64,000 bases of DNA, taken from positions 248,001 to 312,000 of the forward strand of contig CANNCD010000002.1 in the NCBI GenBank assembly GCA_947503035.1, read 5' to 3'. Shown in pieces: positions 28,261 to 38,552 of this stretch. The stretch comes from an uncultured Halocynthiibacter sp. GTDB taxonomy: Bacteria > Pseudomonadota > Alphaproteobacteria > Rhodobacterales > Rhodobacteraceae. Position 1 is the first letter of the stretch. Each line of letters opens with the position of its first letter. The position numbers and the translations under genes are program-made. The notes beneath the pieces are model-generated. The model ran no database searches. It was given only the letters and a program-made list of their open reading frames with translations, and was not told the DNA's origin.

Positions 28261-28764
28261 ATGACGAACCTTTTCAAAACCACGATGATGATCGGACTAA
28301 CCGCTGCCCTTGGGGCCTGTGGCATTGGCGACAGCTTAAGCGGCGGAAGCGGATTGTTCGGTGGATCATCCACGAAAACCGCATCCGTGAACGAGGTTGA
28401 GGTCGGATCGCAAACCGTTGTGATTGAACAATCGAACAACGCGGGCCGTCGCAATGACAGCAACATCACCCTTGAGGTGAATAAATACATCTGGGAAGCC
28501 GCGCTTGATGTGTTGGATTTTCTACCGATCCAAACCGTTGACCCGTTTTCCGGCGTGATCGTGACCGGTTATGGCACGCCTCCTGGTGGTGGACGTGCGT
28601 ATCGCGCCACGGTTTTCGTTCAGGACCCTGCGCTTGATGCGCGGTCTTTGTCTGTTGCCTTGGCGACCCGCGGTGGTGCGGTTTCCGATGAAACCACCCG
28701 CGCCGTCGAAGACGCCATTCTCACACGGGCCCGCCAGCTTCGCATCAGCGACAGCAAACTGTAA
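28261..28764 (+). CDS. DUF3576 lipoprotein
   Basis: A 167-residue DUF3576 protein. The N-terminus is a lipoprotein signal with lipobox LGAC (near residue 20), so it is attached to a membrane. Family features are NKYIWEAALDVLDFLPI and the glycine stretch YGTPPGGGRAYRATVFVQDPALDARSLSV. Function is unknown. The ATG at 28261 was chosen over a preceding GTG because GAGGG sits at a good distance. It is the first gene of the leuS-lptE-holA operon, as in many alphaproteobacteria, which hints at an envelope role. Confidence 0.85.
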   Translation: MTNLFKTTMMIGLTAALGACGIGDSLSGGSGLFGGSSTKTASVNEVEVGSQTVVIEQSNNAGRRNDSNITLEVNKYIWEAALDVLDFLPIQTVDPFSGVIVTGYGTPPGGGRAYRATVFVQDPALDARSLSVALATRGGAVSDETTRAVEDAILTRARQLRISDSKL

Positions 28765-28831
28765 CCCGCGCCCCATATTCAAATGATCGCGCCGGGCATC
28801 TGACCCGGCGTTTGTACGACAAGGACGAAAA

Positions 28832-31432
28832 ATGTCTGCCTATACCCCGACCGACGTAGAACAAAAATGGCAAGCCGCATGGCGCGACGCCGAGGTTTTC
28901 ACCGCCAAACGTGATGAATCCAAGCCGAAATATTATGTGCTTGAGATGTTCCCATATCCTTCGGGGAACCTCCACATGGGCCACGTGCGCAACTATGCGA
29001 TGGGCGATCTTGTGGCGCGGTATAAAATGGCCAAAGGGTTCAACGTTCTGCACCCGATGGGCTGGGACGCGTTCGGTCTGCCTGCGGAAAATGCGGCGAT
29101 TGAAAACAACCGTCATCCCGAAGAATGGACCTATGCGAACATCGATTCGATGAAGTCGCAGTTCCAGACGCTTGGCCTGTCGTTGGATTGGTCCCGTGAA
29201 TTTGCGTCCTGTGACCCCGATTATTACGGCCAACAGCAGTCCATGTTCATCGACTTTATGGAGCAGGGTTTGATCTATCGTAAGAATGCGATGGTGAATT
29301 GGGATCCTGTCGACATGACCGTTCTTGCGAACGAACAGGTTGAGGACGGCAAAGGTTGGCGTTCTGGTGCGCCGGTTGAGCGCAAAGAACTGACGCAGTG
29401 GTTCTTTAACATCTCCGACTATTCCGATGAACTTTTGTCCGCGCTTGGCGATCTGAATGACTGGCCGGAAAAGGTTCGCACCATGCAGGCGAACTGGATC
29501 GGTAAATCCCGCGGTTTGCAGTTCTCGTTTGACCTGACCGCCCCCGAGGGCGACGTGAAAGACATCGAAGTTTACACGACCCGTCCTGACACCTTGATGG
29601 GCGCGTCCTTTGTTGGCATTTCGTCCGACCACCCATTGGCCAAGGCGCTTGAGGCCAAGAACGCCGATGTTGCGGCGTTTTGTCAGGAATGTCGTGCGCT
29701 TGGCACATCCGAGGCCGATCTTGAAAAAGCCGAGAAAAAGGGTTTCGACACCGGTCTGACCGTGCGCCACCCGTTGAACCCTGATTGGGAGCTTCCGGTT
29801 TGGATCGCAAACTTTATCCTCATGGATTACGGCACGGGCGCCGTGTTCGCGTGCCCTGCGCATGACCAACGCGACCTTGATTTCGCACGCAAATACGACC
29901 TGCCGGTGAAGAACGCCTTCCACGTCATTGGCGATGAAACACCGGTTGGTGACACCGCATTGGTGCCATTGAAATCCGAAAAAGTTATGTTCAAGGACCA
30001 CTTTGCCGGCCTGACCGAAACCACAGGTGAGGACGCCGTAAACGCGACCATCGACTGGATGGAGGCCAAGGGTTACGGCAAAGGCGTGACCAAGTTCCGT
30101 CTGCGCGACTGGGGGCTATCCCGTCAACGGTATTGGGGTTGTCCGATCCCGATGATCCACTGTGAAACCTGTGGCGTTGTCCCCGAGGCCAAAGAAAACC
30201 TACCGGTTGAATTGCCCAAGGACGTGTCGTTCGACCAGCCAGGCAATCCGCTTGATCGTCATGACGCATGGCGCGCCTGTACCTGTCCGAAATGTGGGGC
30301 CGATGCGCTTCGCGAAACGGACACGATGGATACATTTGTAGACAGCTCATGGTACTTTGCCCGCTTTACCGCGCCAAATGCCGAGACCCCAACAAACGCC
30401 GAAGACGCGGCCTACTGGATGAATGTTGACCAATATGTCGGCGGGATCGAGCATGCGATTTTGCACCTGTTGTATTCGCGCTTCTTTGCCCGTGCGATGA
30501 ACATCGTTGGGCACCTTCCCGATAGCGCCAAGGAACCGTTCAACGCGCTGTTTACCCAAGGCATGGTGACCCACGAGATTTACCAGACCATGAACGACGC
30601 TGGCCGTCGTGTGTATCACCTTCCGTCTGATGTGGACACCGCCACCGGAACGTTGAAATCCACCGGCGAGGCCGTTGAAATCGTTCCATCCGCCAAGATG
30701 TCCAAGTCCAAGAAAAACGTTGTCGACCCCAAGGATATCATTACGTCCTTTGGCGCCGATACCGCGCGTTGGTTCATGATGTCCGACAGCCCGCCCGAGC
30801 GCGACGTTGAATGGACCGCATCCGGTGCCGAGGCCGCGTTTAAACACCTGTCGCGCGTCTACCGTATCGCGTCTGAAATCGCCGGTTCGTATTCCGCCGA
30901 TATCGCGGGTGACGTTGCCGATGTTCTTGCGGGTAAAACCATGGGCCAGAACAAGGCCGACGACGATCTGATGCGTGCCGCGCATGTGACGATCCAAGAC
31001 GTGTCTGCGGGCATCGAGGGCTTTGCCTTTAACACCTCTGTGGCGAAACTCTATGGTTTCACCGCGACCCTTTCGAAATCCAAGGCGAGCGCCACAACCA
31101 AGATCGCAGCGATGCGTATCCTGTGTCAGTTGATGTCGCCAATGACTCCGCACATGTCAGAAGAAATCTGGACCATGCTGGGCGGCGAAGGCCTTATCGT
31201 AAAGGCTCCTTGGCCGGTTGCGGACGAGAAAATGTTGGTTGCCGATACGGTTGTGATGCCGATCCAGATCAACGGTAAACGTCGCGCGGAAATCGAAGTC
31301 GCCGCGGATATGTCAAAAGAAGAGATTGAAAAAATCGCGCTTGCGACCGATGCTGTACAAAAGGCTTTGGATGGGGGTACCCCGAAGAAGCTGATCGTTG
31401 TTCCAGGACGGATCGTGAATGTCGTTGTTTAA
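28832..31432 (+). CDS. leuS: Leucyl-tRNA synthetase
   Basis: Class I aminoacyl-tRNA synthetase, 866 residues, that charges tRNA-Leu. The HIGH motif is [15 protein letters not shown], near residue 45, and KMSKS appears in [14 protein letters not shown]. The large CP1 editing domain (about residues 225-420), the zinc-like cysteines CxxC ([22 protein letters not shown]) and the [13 protein letters not shown] stretch are all as expected. The ATG at 28832 follows AAGGAC. The stop overlaps lptE by 14 bases. Confidence 0.98.
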   Translation: MSAYTPTDVEQKWQAAWRDAEVFTAKRDESKPKYYVLEMFPYPSGNLHMGHVRNYAMGDLVARYKMAKGFNVLHPMGWDAFGLPAENAAIENNRHPEEWTYANIDSMKSQFQTLGLSLDWSREFASCDPDYYGQQQSMFIDFMEQGLIYRKNAMVNWDPVDMTVLANEQVEDGKGWRSGAPVERKELTQWFFNISDYSDELLSALGDLNDWPEKVRTMQANWIGKSRGLQFSFDLTAPEGDVKDIEVYTTRPDTLMGASFVGISSDHPLAKALEAKNADVAAFCQECRALGTSEADLEKAEKKGFDTGLTVRHPLNPDWELPVWIANFILMDYGTGAVFACPAHDQRDLDFARKYDLPVKNAFHVIGDETPVGDTALVPLKSEKVMFKDHFAGLTETTGEDAVNATIDWMEAKGYGKGVTKFRLRDWGLSRQRYWGCPIPMIHCETCGVVPEAKENLPVELPKDVSFDQPGNPLDRHDAWRACTCPKCGADALRETDTMDTFVDSSWYFARFTAPNAETPTNAEDAAYWMNVDQYVGGIEHAILHLLYSRFFARAMNIVGHLPDSAKEPFNALFTQGMVTHEIYQTMNDAGRRVYHLPSDVDTATGTLKSTGEAVEIVPSAKMSKSKKNVVDPKDIITSFGADTARWFMMSDSPPERDVEWTASGAEAAFKHLSRVYRIASEIAGSYSADIAGDVADVLAGKTMGQNKADDDLMRAAHVTIQDVSAGIEGFAFNTSVAKLYGFTATLSKSKASATTKIAAMRILCQLMSPMTPHMSEEIWTMLGGEGLIVKAPWPVADEKMLVADTVVMPIQINGKRRAEIEVAADMSKEEIEKIALATDAVQKALDGGTPKKLIVVPGRIVNVVV

Positions 31433-31907
31433 TCGTCGCTTCATATTGCTTGCGGCACTGGCCCTTGGGGCATGTGGGTTCACGCCCGCGTTTGCGCCCG
31501 ATGGGCCAGCGGCGGCGTTGTTCGGTGACGTGTCCCCCGCGGCACCCACCACCGAAAACGCCTATGATTTCGTTGAGCAGATTGAAACACGGTTGGGGCG
31601 CGCCGACGCGGGGCGTTTTGCCCTTACCTATGATATCAACACGTCCGAGGATTCCTTGGGCGTGACCACCGATCAGGAAATCACGCGGTATAACGTCGTT
31701 GGCACGGTTGACTATGTGCTGACGGATACGACCACTGGCGCGGTTGTGCGTTCGGGACAGGTGGATGCGTTCACCGGTTATCTTGCGACGACCACACTGC
31801 TTGCGGCACGTACCGCACAGGCGGATGCAGAGCGCCGTTTGATGATCATTCTTGCGGATAAGATCGTGACCGAACTGGTTGCCCACGCCAAGGCGATCAC
31901 GCCGTGA
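31419..31907 (+). CDS. lptE: LPS-assembly lipoprotein LptE
   Basis: A 162-residue lipoprotein with lipobox LGAC (near residue 19) that matches the alphaproteobacterial LptE pattern (CGFTPAFAP after the lipidated cysteine). LptE plugs the LptD barrel and helps insert LPS into the outer leaflet. The rest is divergent but conserved in placement: it sits between leuS and holA, the classic LptE location. It starts within the end of leuS and its stop overlaps the holA start as GTGA, so the three genes are coupled. Confidence 0.88.
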   Translation: MSLFNRRFILLAALALGACGFTPAFAPDGPAAALFGDVSPAAPTTENAYDFVEQIETRLGRADAGRFALTYDINTSEDSLGVTTDQEITRYNVVGTVDYVLTDTTTGAVVRSGQVDAFTGYLATTTLLAARTAQADAERRLMIILADKIVTELVAHAKAITP

Positions 31908-32926
31908 AACTGGGTGGGCGCGAGGCCGTCGGATATTTCGCGAAACCGGACCCCAATAAGACCGGTTTGCTGATTTATGGTGCCGACGCCATGCGCGTTG
32001 CCCTGCGCCGCCAAGAGGTGATCAAGGCATTGGTTGGCCCAAACGGTGACGACGAAATGCGCCTAGCACGGATTTCCGCCGCCGAATTGCGCAAAGACCC
32101 CGCATTACTGTCAGACGCGATCAAGGCACAGGGGTTCTTTCCGGGCCCGCGTGTGGCCTTTGTCGAAGATGCCGCCGATGGTCTGACCAAGGTGATCAGT
32201 GACGCGATGATCGATTGGCAGTTGGGCGATGCACAGGTCATCGTTACCGCGAAACAGCTCCCTGCGCGATCCAAGCTGCGCAAGCTGTTTGAGGGGCACA
32301 AAAACGCCTTTGCGGTGGGGTTGTACGATGATCCCCCGGGGCGCGACGAAATCGAAGGCATGATGCGCAGTGCCGGTTGCGGTGCGGTCGATCGTGACGG
32401 AATGGATGCGTTGACCGCGCTGTCCCGCGAAATCGGCCCTGGTGATTTACGGCAACTGATCGAAAAACTCGCGCTGTTTAAGCTCGGCGACCGCACGCCG
32501 CTGACCGCGATGGATGTCGAATCCCTTGCGCCGCAATCCACCGAAGCGGCCTTGGATGATGTGATCAATATCGTCGCCGAGGGCCGCACCGCCGAGATCG
32601 GCCCCGTCATGCAAAAACTACGTGCCCAAGGTGTGCAGCCCGTTGGCCTGTGCATTGGGGCGATGCGCCATTTCCGTCAATTGCATGCGGCGTCGTCTGA
32701 TCCGATGGGCGCGGCGGCTGGTATGGGCAAGATGCGCCCGCCGGTGTTCGGTCCGCGACGTGATCGGATGCTACGTCAGGCCCAAGGCTGGGGCATGCAC
32801 AAGCTCGAGACCGCGATTGGCATGTTGACCGACACCGATCTACAGCTGCGATCCACAAGCCGTGCGCCACAAATGGCAAGCGTCGAACGGCTCTTGGTGC
32901 GTCTGTCTATGCTCGCGCGGCGATAA
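31904..32926 (+). CDS. holA: DNA polymerase III subunit delta
   Basis: Clamp-loader delta subunit, 340 residues, which opens the sliding clamp. The pattern is GYFAKPDPNKTGLLIYGADAMRVALRRQEV at the start, FFPGPRVAFVEDAADGLTK, LREIGPGDLRQL-like REIGPGDLRQLIEKLALF, and the C-terminal helical VGLCIGAMRHFRQLH and RDRMLRQAQGW. The GTG at 31904 overlaps the lptE stop. The end overlaps the convergent flavoprotein gene by 20 bases. Confidence 0.93.
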   Translation: MKLGGREAVGYFAKPDPNKTGLLIYGADAMRVALRRQEVIKALVGPNGDDEMRLARISAAELRKDPALLSDAIKAQGFFPGPRVAFVEDAADGLTKVISDAMIDWQLGDAQVIVTAKQLPARSKLRKLFEGHKNAFAVGLYDDPPGRDEIEGMMRSAGCGAVDRDGMDALTALSREIGPGDLRQLIEKLALFKLGDRTPLTAMDVESLAPQSTEAALDDVINIVAEGRTAEIGPVMQKLRAQGVQPVGLCIGAMRHFRQLHAASSDPMGAAAGMGKMRPPVFGPRRDRMLRQAQGWGMHKLETAIGMLTDTDLQLRSTSRAPQMASVERLLVRLSMLARR

Positions 32927-34082
32927 TCGCCTTGGCCGCGTGGCGCCCCGTCGCAAGGGACGCGGTGATCAAATAGCCGCCTGTCGGGGCCTCCCAATCC
33001 AACATTTCGCCGACGCAATATGTGTCGGGCCGCGCGCGTAACATCAACCCATCGGTCAGGGCGTCAAATGGCACACCGCCTCCGGTGCTTATGGCTTCGT
33101 CGATGGGGCGGGGCGCGCCAAGGGGGACGGGTAGGGATTTCACAAGCGTCGCTAGCGCGGCGCCTTGGGGCAGGGGGCGCGCGAATTCTTGCAGCAACGC
33201 CAGCCGAACCGGATCAAGCCGCAGCGTTTTGCGAAGGTAGTTCGACACACTCATTTTACCGCGTTTGCGCATTAATGCGTTCGCGACCTTGTCCGCGCTC
33301 CAATCGGGCAACAGGTCAATCGCCAGCGTCGCACCGTCGCGCAATTCGGACGAGATTTCATAGATGCCGCCGCCCTCGATGCCGCGTTCGGAAATCACGA
33401 ATTCCCCACGATGCAGCACGTCGTTCACCCACAGGCCACAGCCCTTGACGGGTGTGCCAAAGAATTTAGCCATATGCGCGGACCACGCCATTTCGAACCC
33501 CATGTTCGCGGGTTTGAACGGCGCCAAGGTCACGCCCAATTGTTCGATATGCGGAGCCCATGCTCCGTCCGATCCAAGCCGCGCCCAACTGCCGCCGCCC
33601 AGCGCAAGGACGGTGGTGCGTGGGGTGAGGGTTTGCACCCCGTCGCGCGTGTCAAAGGTGCAGGTATTCCCGTCCCATCCGGTCCAGCGCCAGCCCGTGC
33701 GGATGTCGACACCCTGCGCCGCCAATCGCGTACTCCACGCCCGCACAAGCGGGGACGCCTTCATGACCTTGGGGAAGACGCGACCGGTGGACCCAGTGAA
33801 CAGATCCTGATCCAATTCCGTCGCCCAGCGCATGACCGCATCTGGACCGAAATCGCGCACGGCGGGATGCACCGCGTCGGTGTCAAAACGGGACAAAAAC
33901 GCCGAAATAGGCTCGCTTTTTGTCAGGTTTAGACCCGATTTTCCCGCCATCAGGAACTTGCGGGCTATGGACGGTTTGGCCTCGGTGATGACCACCGAAA
34001 ACCCCGCCGCAGACAGGGTGTCCGCCGCCATAAGACCTGCAGGCCCCGCGCCAATGACGAGAACGTCTAGGGAGTTTGGCAT
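32907..34082 (-). CDS. FAD-dependent oxidoreductase, HI0933/BaiN family
   Basis: A 391-residue flavoprotein of the HI0933-like family (TIGR03862-type branch). The FAD motif VLVIGAGPAGLMAADTLSAAG opens the protein; KFLMAGKSGLNLTKSEP, LALGGGSWARLGSDG and the C-terminal STGGGVPFDAL and YCVGEMLDWEAPTGGYLITASLATG are family marks. Physiological substrate is unknown. Its start overlaps the end of the crotonase-like gene by 16 bases, so it is the last gene of the SDR-crotonase-flavoprotein run. Confidence 0.88.
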   Translation of the reverse strand: MPNSLDVLVIGAGPAGLMAADTLSAAGFSVVITEAKPSIARKFLMAGKSGLNLTKSEPISAFLSRFDTDAVHPAVRDFGPDAVMRWATELDQDLFTGSTGRVFPKVMKASPLVRAWSTRLAAQGVDIRTGWRWTGWDGNTCTFDTRDGVQTLTPRTTVLALGGGSWARLGSDGAWAPHIEQLGVTLAPFKPANMGFEMAWSAHMAKFFGTPVKGCGLWVNDVLHRGEFVISERGIEGGGIYEISSELRDGATLAIDLLPDWSADKVANALMRKRGKMSVSNYLRKTLRLDPVRLALLQEFARPLPQGAALATLVKSLPVPLGAPRPIDEAISTGGGVPFDALTDGLMLRARPDTYCVGEMLDWEAPTGGYLITASLATGRHAAKAIIAARA

Positions 34083-34675
34083 AGAGATTTTATTCCAGAA
34101 ATATGATCGCGCGTCGCCGCCAAGACATCGGGGGTCAAAGTGCCAATCGTCGCCTCAAGGTCGTCGGTGATGACATCAATCAGTCCAAAATCATAGGCCT
34201 GATCGGCGGGGATTTTTTGCCCCCCCATCAAGATCATCTTGGTGCGCGCGGGGCCGATGAGGGCGCGCATGCGCATAGGATCAGAGGGCTGTGGCAGAAA
34301 TCCGAGCTTCATCACCGGATAGAACACCTTGGCCGTTGGCACCGCAATCCGCATGTCGCAGGCCAGAATAATCCCAAGCGAGCCCCCCGCAGAGGTGCCA
34401 TTGAGCGCGGCAATCGTCAGGCCAGTGTGGGCCGCAATCGCGCCGGACACTTCTTCCCAAACGGTATCCACTGCCAAGCCTTCGGCGGCTTCTCTCAGGT
34501 CGGCGCCCGCGCTGAATACTTTGCCGGTTCCGGTGATGACCAGAACCTTGGCGTCGGCGGCATCGATAACCGCATCCCGAAGCGCGACAAGCATCTCACG
34601 GCTGAGGGCGTTTGCCTTGTCGGGGCGGTCGATGGTGATGGTGGTGCGATCGCCGGTACGAGTAGTGGTAATCAT
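34067..34675 (-). CDS. Short crotonase-fold protein (enoyl-CoA hydratase-like)
   Basis: A 202-residue protein of the crotonase fold. The oxyanion-hole regions are seen as FSAGADL and NGTSAGGSLG, and the helix KLGFLPQPSDPMRMRALIG is as in enoyl-CoA hydratases. It is about 50 residues shorter than usual, lacking the C-terminal helices. The first catalytic glutamate of the hydratases (GGCEL motif) is replaced by serine (GGSLG), so hydratase activity is doubtful. It may be an isomerase or other CoA-ester enzyme. The ATG at 34675 overlaps the SDR stop as ATGA. Confidence 0.8.
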   Translation of the reverse strand: MITTTRTGDRTTITIDRPDKANALSREMLVALRDAVIDAADAKVLVITGTGKVFSAGADLREAAEGLAVDTVWEEVSGAIAAHTGLTIAALNGTSAGGSLGIILACDMRIAVPTAKVFYPVMKLGFLPQPSDPMRMRALIGPARTKMILMGGQKIPADQAYDFGLIDVITDDLEATIGTLTPDVLAATRDHISGIKSLCQTP

Positions 34676-35424
34676 ACGAGACCCAACCGTTTCTGGAGCG
34701 CAGGGTCGCGCATTTTCACGATGCCGCCGCGGTGGGCATCCGCCTCGTGGGTGCACATCCACGCCATCGCCATTGCGGGCCATTCGGGCGGGAAGTGATC
34801 CGACACCTCAAGTGTGCTCACGGGGTTCACGCCACTTGCCTTGATCTCGCGCTGCATCTGTGTGGCGACGGTGCCGGGGGACAAAGACAACGCGCGAATG
34901 CCGTTGCCGCCGTTCTCGGCATGAAGGCAGGACATCATCATATCAACACCGGCCTTGGCGGTGCAGTAATGGCTCCAACCCTCATAGGGGGTCGTGGCCG
35001 CGCCCGAGGTCACGGTGATCACCGTGCCGCCCCCGTTTGCCTCCATGTGGGGCACGACGGCGCGGATGCCGTTATAGACGCCCTTGAGGTTGATATCGAC
35101 CGTATGGCCCCATGCGTCTGGGTCAGACGATGTCAGATGGGAAATGGGTTCAAGCGCACCGGCGTTGTTGATCAAGATATCAATCGGGCCAAAGGTCTGG
35201 ATCGCGGCTTCGACGGCTTTGGACACCTCCCAGTAGCGGCTGATATCGCAGGGAACCCCAAGCGCAGCGGGCCCAATTTCGCCCGCGAGTTCCGCAACCG
35301 CAGCCTCAGAACGGGCCAAAAGAACGACATTGGCGCCATATTGGGCAAACTTTCGCGCAGTGGCGGCACCGATTCCACGGCTGGCGCCAGTGATGACTAC
35401 GTTTTTTCCTTTAAAATCAAACAT
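34672..35424 (-). CDS. Short-chain dehydrogenase/reductase
   Basis: SDR-family oxidoreductase, 250 residues. The cofactor motif ITGASRGIGAATARKFA, INNAGALEPIS, and the catalytic YCTAK (in GWSHYCTAKAGVDM) with Ser in VTSGAATTP are complete. The preferred cofactor is not clear and the substrate is unknown. I chose the ATG at 35424 (MFDFKGKNV) with ribosome site AGGAGACG. It leads an operon with the short crotonase and flavoprotein, which could suggest a CoA-ester or fatty-acyl metabolism role. Confidence 0.9.
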   Translation of the reverse strand: MFDFKGKNVVITGASRGIGAATARKFAQYGANVVLLARSEAAVAELAGEIGPAALGVPCDISRYWEVSKAVEAAIQTFGPIDILINNAGALEPISHLTSSDPDAWGHTVDINLKGVYNGIRAVVPHMEANGGGTVITVTSGAATTPYEGWSHYCTAKAGVDMMMSCLHAENGGNGIRALSLSPGTVATQMQREIKASGVNPVSTLEVSDHFPPEWPAMAMAWMCTHEADAHRGGIVKMRDPALQKRLGLV

Positions 35425-35543
35425 ATTCGTCTCCTGTTGGGGCGGTGGACCCGTGTCGTGTCGAAACGGTCTTGGTGTTTCTCTTGTATATTGTAACGCG
35501 AATGCCCATGTTATTCGGGAAAACATTGATCAGAGGGTCTTCT

Positions 35544-37085
35544 ATGACTTATTTTAAATCCGTCGGTACGGCTACTGCAATTGCGACTTTGATGTCCACG
35601 ACGGCAGTTTACGCAGATTTCACCCCCGAGACGGCATGGGACGCGTTTGTGTCCATGGCCGAGACCCAAGGGGCGACCGTCACCGCGGGTGCAACGACAA
35701 CCACCGGCACCACGTTGACCGCAACCGATGTGGTTATGAACTTTGACACGATGATCGAAGCGGGCGATGACGTTGCAGCCGAAGATATCCCTACGGTGAA
35801 CTATACCAGCCCAAGCGTCGTGTTCACCGACAATGGCGATGGCACTGTTGCGATGACATTCCCTGATGACTCGACCTTCACCATCAGCTTCCCGGATGCG
35901 GCGGAACTGGAACGTTTGTCTTTGACCGTCTCCACGCCAGACCAAGTTTCAACGTTCTCGGGCGAGCCTGCTGATTATACAGTTGCAACCATTGCGGATA
36001 CGATGACGGCGACTTTGGACCCGATCACCGTGGACAGCATCACGCTTGATACAAAAACCGCGATTGTGATCGAAGGTCTGGACACAACCACGTCCTATAA
36101 AATTGGCGACCTGATCGAACAAACAGCCGAGTGGACCCTCGCGTCTATCAAGGCGACCTCTGACTTTACCATCCCTGGGGACGAAGGTTCGTTCAAACTG
36201 GACGCGCAGTTCAACGACATCACATCCACCGGCGCCGGGACTTTGGTCTCAGGTATCAGCGCCCAAGACACAGTGGCGCAATTGTCCGGTGGTATGACGG
36301 CCAAGGGTGACGCGACCGTTGGCGTCTCTGCGGTGAACTTCTTTGTCGATACGCCTGATGGTGTTCTTGATTTTGTGGCGACAACCGGTTTGTCCACCAT
36401 GGACTTCGTGATGGACAAAGACGCGTTCCTGATCTCTGGTACATCCTCTGATATTGTTCGGACCTTTACCGTTCCAGGGATGCCTTTGCCACCGCTGACC
36501 ATTGCAGCGACTGGCGGTGAATTTGGTCTCGCGGCCCCCCTAAGCAACACCGAAGCGGGTGATTTCGCCCTTGTGACGAAATTCGCCGGCCTGACGATCG
36601 ACGACACCCTTTGGGGCATGTTCGACCCACAGGCGATCCTGCCACGTGATGCCATCGACATCACAGTTGATACATCTGGCTCGTTCAAATGGTTGGTTGA
36701 TCTGTTTGCAGACGACGTAGAGGAGCAATTCCTGAACGCAGAGATGCCGGTTGAGCTGAACTCCTTCCAGCTCAATGAACTGCTTGTATCTGCCGTTGGT
36801 GCCAAGGCGACCGGTTCTGGCGCGGTTGAATTCGACCTGACCGACACTGTGACCTATGACGGTCTGCCCGCGCCTGTTGGCAAGTTCTCATTCTCGCTTG
36901 AGGGTGCAAATGGCGTTCTGGATAAGATCGTTGAGATGGGTTTCTTGACTGCCGAGGACGCGATGGGCGCACGGATGATGTCTGGCATGTTCATGAAAGC
37001 GGGCGAAGGCGACGATGTTCTTTTGTCTGATATCGAACTTACCGACGAAAAGCAGATTCTCGTAAATGGTGTGCGCGTTAAATAA
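35544..37085 (+). CDS. DUF2125-like periplasmic protein
   Basis: A 513-residue secreted protein with a Sec signal (MTYFKSVGTATAIATLMSTTAVYA) and a long beta-rich mature chain high in Thr, Asp and Ala, low in Lys. It resembles DUF2125 proteins of Rhodobacterales, which have no assigned role. The repeated pattern of short predicted strands (such as TATLDPITVDSITLDTK and GDDVLLSDIELTDEKQILVNG) suggests an elongated beta-structure. I chose the ATG at 35544, preceded by AGAGGG. The gene has its own terminator and stands alone. Confidence 0.7.
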   Translation: MTYFKSVGTATAIATLMSTTAVYADFTPETAWDAFVSMAETQGATVTAGATTTTGTTLTATDVVMNFDTMIEAGDDVAAEDIPTVNYTSPSVVFTDNGDGTVAMTFPDDSTFTISFPDAAELERLSLTVSTPDQVSTFSGEPADYTVATIADTMTATLDPITVDSITLDTKTAIVIEGLDTTTSYKIGDLIEQTAEWTLASIKATSDFTIPGDEGSFKLDAQFNDITSTGAGTLVSGISAQDTVAQLSGGMTAKGDATVGVSAVNFFVDTPDGVLDFVATTGLSTMDFVMDKDAFLISGTSSDIVRTFTVPGMPLPPLTIAATGGEFGLAAPLSNTEAGDFALVTKFAGLTIDDTLWGMFDPQAILPRDAIDITVDTSGSFKWLVDLFADDVEEQFLNAEMPVELNSFQLNELLVSAVGAKATGSGAVEFDLTDTVTYDGLPAPVGKFSFSLEGANGVLDKIVEMGFLTAEDAMGARMMSGMFMKAGEGDDVLLSDIELTDEKQILVNGVRVK

Positions 37086-37104
37086 ACGCCGTTCACTTCA
37101 CCGT

Positions 37105-37140
37105 AAGGGCCGTCTGTTATCCAACGGGCGGCCCTTTTTC
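37105..37140 (+). terminator. Terminator of the DUF2125 gene
   Basis: A 14-base-pair stem (37105-37118 with 37123-37136, two G-T pairs) with loop ATCC followed by a run of T's. It clearly separates the DUF2125 gene from pmbA. Confidence 0.92.
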
Positions 37141-37205
37141 TGTTTGAACTGTTGATCCTTGCGGGTCTGGGCGCTAGTCCAGAGGGCAAGTCAAAGGAAT
37201 ACATC

Positions 37206-38552
37206 ATGGCACAAGATCTTGCGAAACTGACCGAGGCGTTGTTGGACGCCGCCACACGTGCGGGGGCCGATGCGGCTGATGCGCTGGCGGTGGATGGGGC
37301 GTCCATCTCGATTGATGTGCTGGGCGGTAAGCTTGAACATGCGGAACGTTCCGATGGTGTCGATATCGGCCTGCGGGTTATGGTCGGCCAGCGTCAGGCC
37401 TGTGTGTCCGCCTCGGACGTGAGTGAAACGACGATTTCCGTTATGGCCGAGCGCGCCATCGCCATGGCCAAAGAGGCCCCCGAGGACCCGACCGTGGGGC
37501 TTGCCGATCCATCACAACTGGCAACCGACCTCGATTCCTCCGCACTCGAACTGACCGAAGGGGGTGATGAACCGTCCCCCGCCGCCCTCGAAGAATTCGC
37601 CAAACGTGCCGAGGCCGCCTGTCTCGCCGTAGAGGGCGTCGACATGGTGCAATCCGCTTCGGCCGGTTATGGGCGGCAACGGGTGCACCTTGCGGCGACC
37701 AACGGGTTTCAGGGCGGCTATTCCAGAAGCAGCCACGGGTTGTATTGCACCGCCATCAGCGGGACCGGCGCGAACATGGAACGCGACCATTATGGCGACG
37801 GACGTGTGTTCGCCTCTGACATGATGTCCCCCGAACATATCGGCCAGATCGCCGGTGAACGCGCGGTCGAACGTCGTGGCGCGATTAAACCCAAAACGGG
37901 TGCCTATCCTGTTCTGTTTGACGAACGTATTTCATCCTCTCTGATTGGGCACCTCTTGGGCGCCATCAGCGGCGGATCGATTGCCCGCGGGGCGTCTTGG
38001 TTGCGTGACGCATTGGGCGACGACGTCCTGCCCAAGGGCATGTCTCTGATCGAAGACCCACGCCGCGCCCGCGTGTCCGGTTCGCGGATGTTCGATGCCG
38101 AGGGGCTTCAGACCCGTAAACGCACCATCATCGACGACGGTGTTCTGACCGGCTGGACGCTTGATCTGGCCAATGCGCGTAAATTGAATATGGAAAGTAC
38201 CGCCAACGCGTCGCGTGGTCCAAGTGCGCCGCCTTCGCCAACCGTCGGCAACCTGACCCTGACTCCCGGTGACAAAACGCGGGCGGAATTGATTGCGGAT
38301 ATGGGAACTGGCCTGTTGGTGACGTCTTTGATTGGGTCGTCCATCAACCCGAACACGGGCGATTATTCCCGCGGCGCCAGCGGGTTCTGGGTGGAAAACG
38401 GCGAAATCTCCCATGCTATGAACGAATGCACCATCGCGGGGAACCTGCGCGATATGTTGGGTGGCATGATCGCGGCGAATGACGCGCGCGGCCACCTGAG
38501 CCGTGTGATCCCGTCGCTCTTGATTGATGGGATGACGCTTGCCGGTGACTGA
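37206..38552 (+). CDS. pmbA: TldD/PmbA family protein (TldE/PmbA)
   Basis: A 448-residue PmbA (TldE) homologue, the non-metal partner of TldD in a cytoplasmic protease complex that processes small peptides. Family marks are VGLADPSQLATD, RVFASDMM, KTGAYPVLFDERISSSLIGHLLGAISG, TNPNTGDYSRGASGFWVENGEI-like stretch and the LRDMLGGMIA end. No tldD is in the window. The ATG at 37206 follows AAAGGAATACATC. The stop overlaps the phosphatase start by 8 bases. Confidence 0.9.
   Translation: MAQDLAKLTEALLDAATRAGADAADALAVDGASISIDVLGGKLEHAERSDGVDIGLRVMVGQRQACVSASDVSETTISVMAERAIAMAKEAPEDPTVGLADPSQLATDLDSSALELTEGGDEPSPAALEEFAKRAEAACLAVEGVDMVQSASAGYGRQRVHLAATNGFQGGYSRSSHGLYCTAISGTGANMERDHYGDGRVFASDMMSPEHIGQIAGERAVERRGAIKPKTGAYPVLFDERISSSLIGHLLGAISGGSIARGASWLRDALGDDVLPKGMSLIEDPRRARVSGSRMFDAEGLQTRKRTIIDDGVLTGWTLDLANARKLNMESTANASRGPSAPPSPTVGNLTLTPGDKTRAELIADMGTGLLVTSLIGSSINPNTGDYSRGASGFWVENGEISHAMNECTIAGNLRDMLGGMIAANDARGHLSRVIPSLLIDGMTLAGD

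Noticed and set aside
28745-30001. A 418-codon minus-strand ORF opposite leuS
   Set aside because: Shadow of the leuS frame; no family match, and leuS has both class I motifs.
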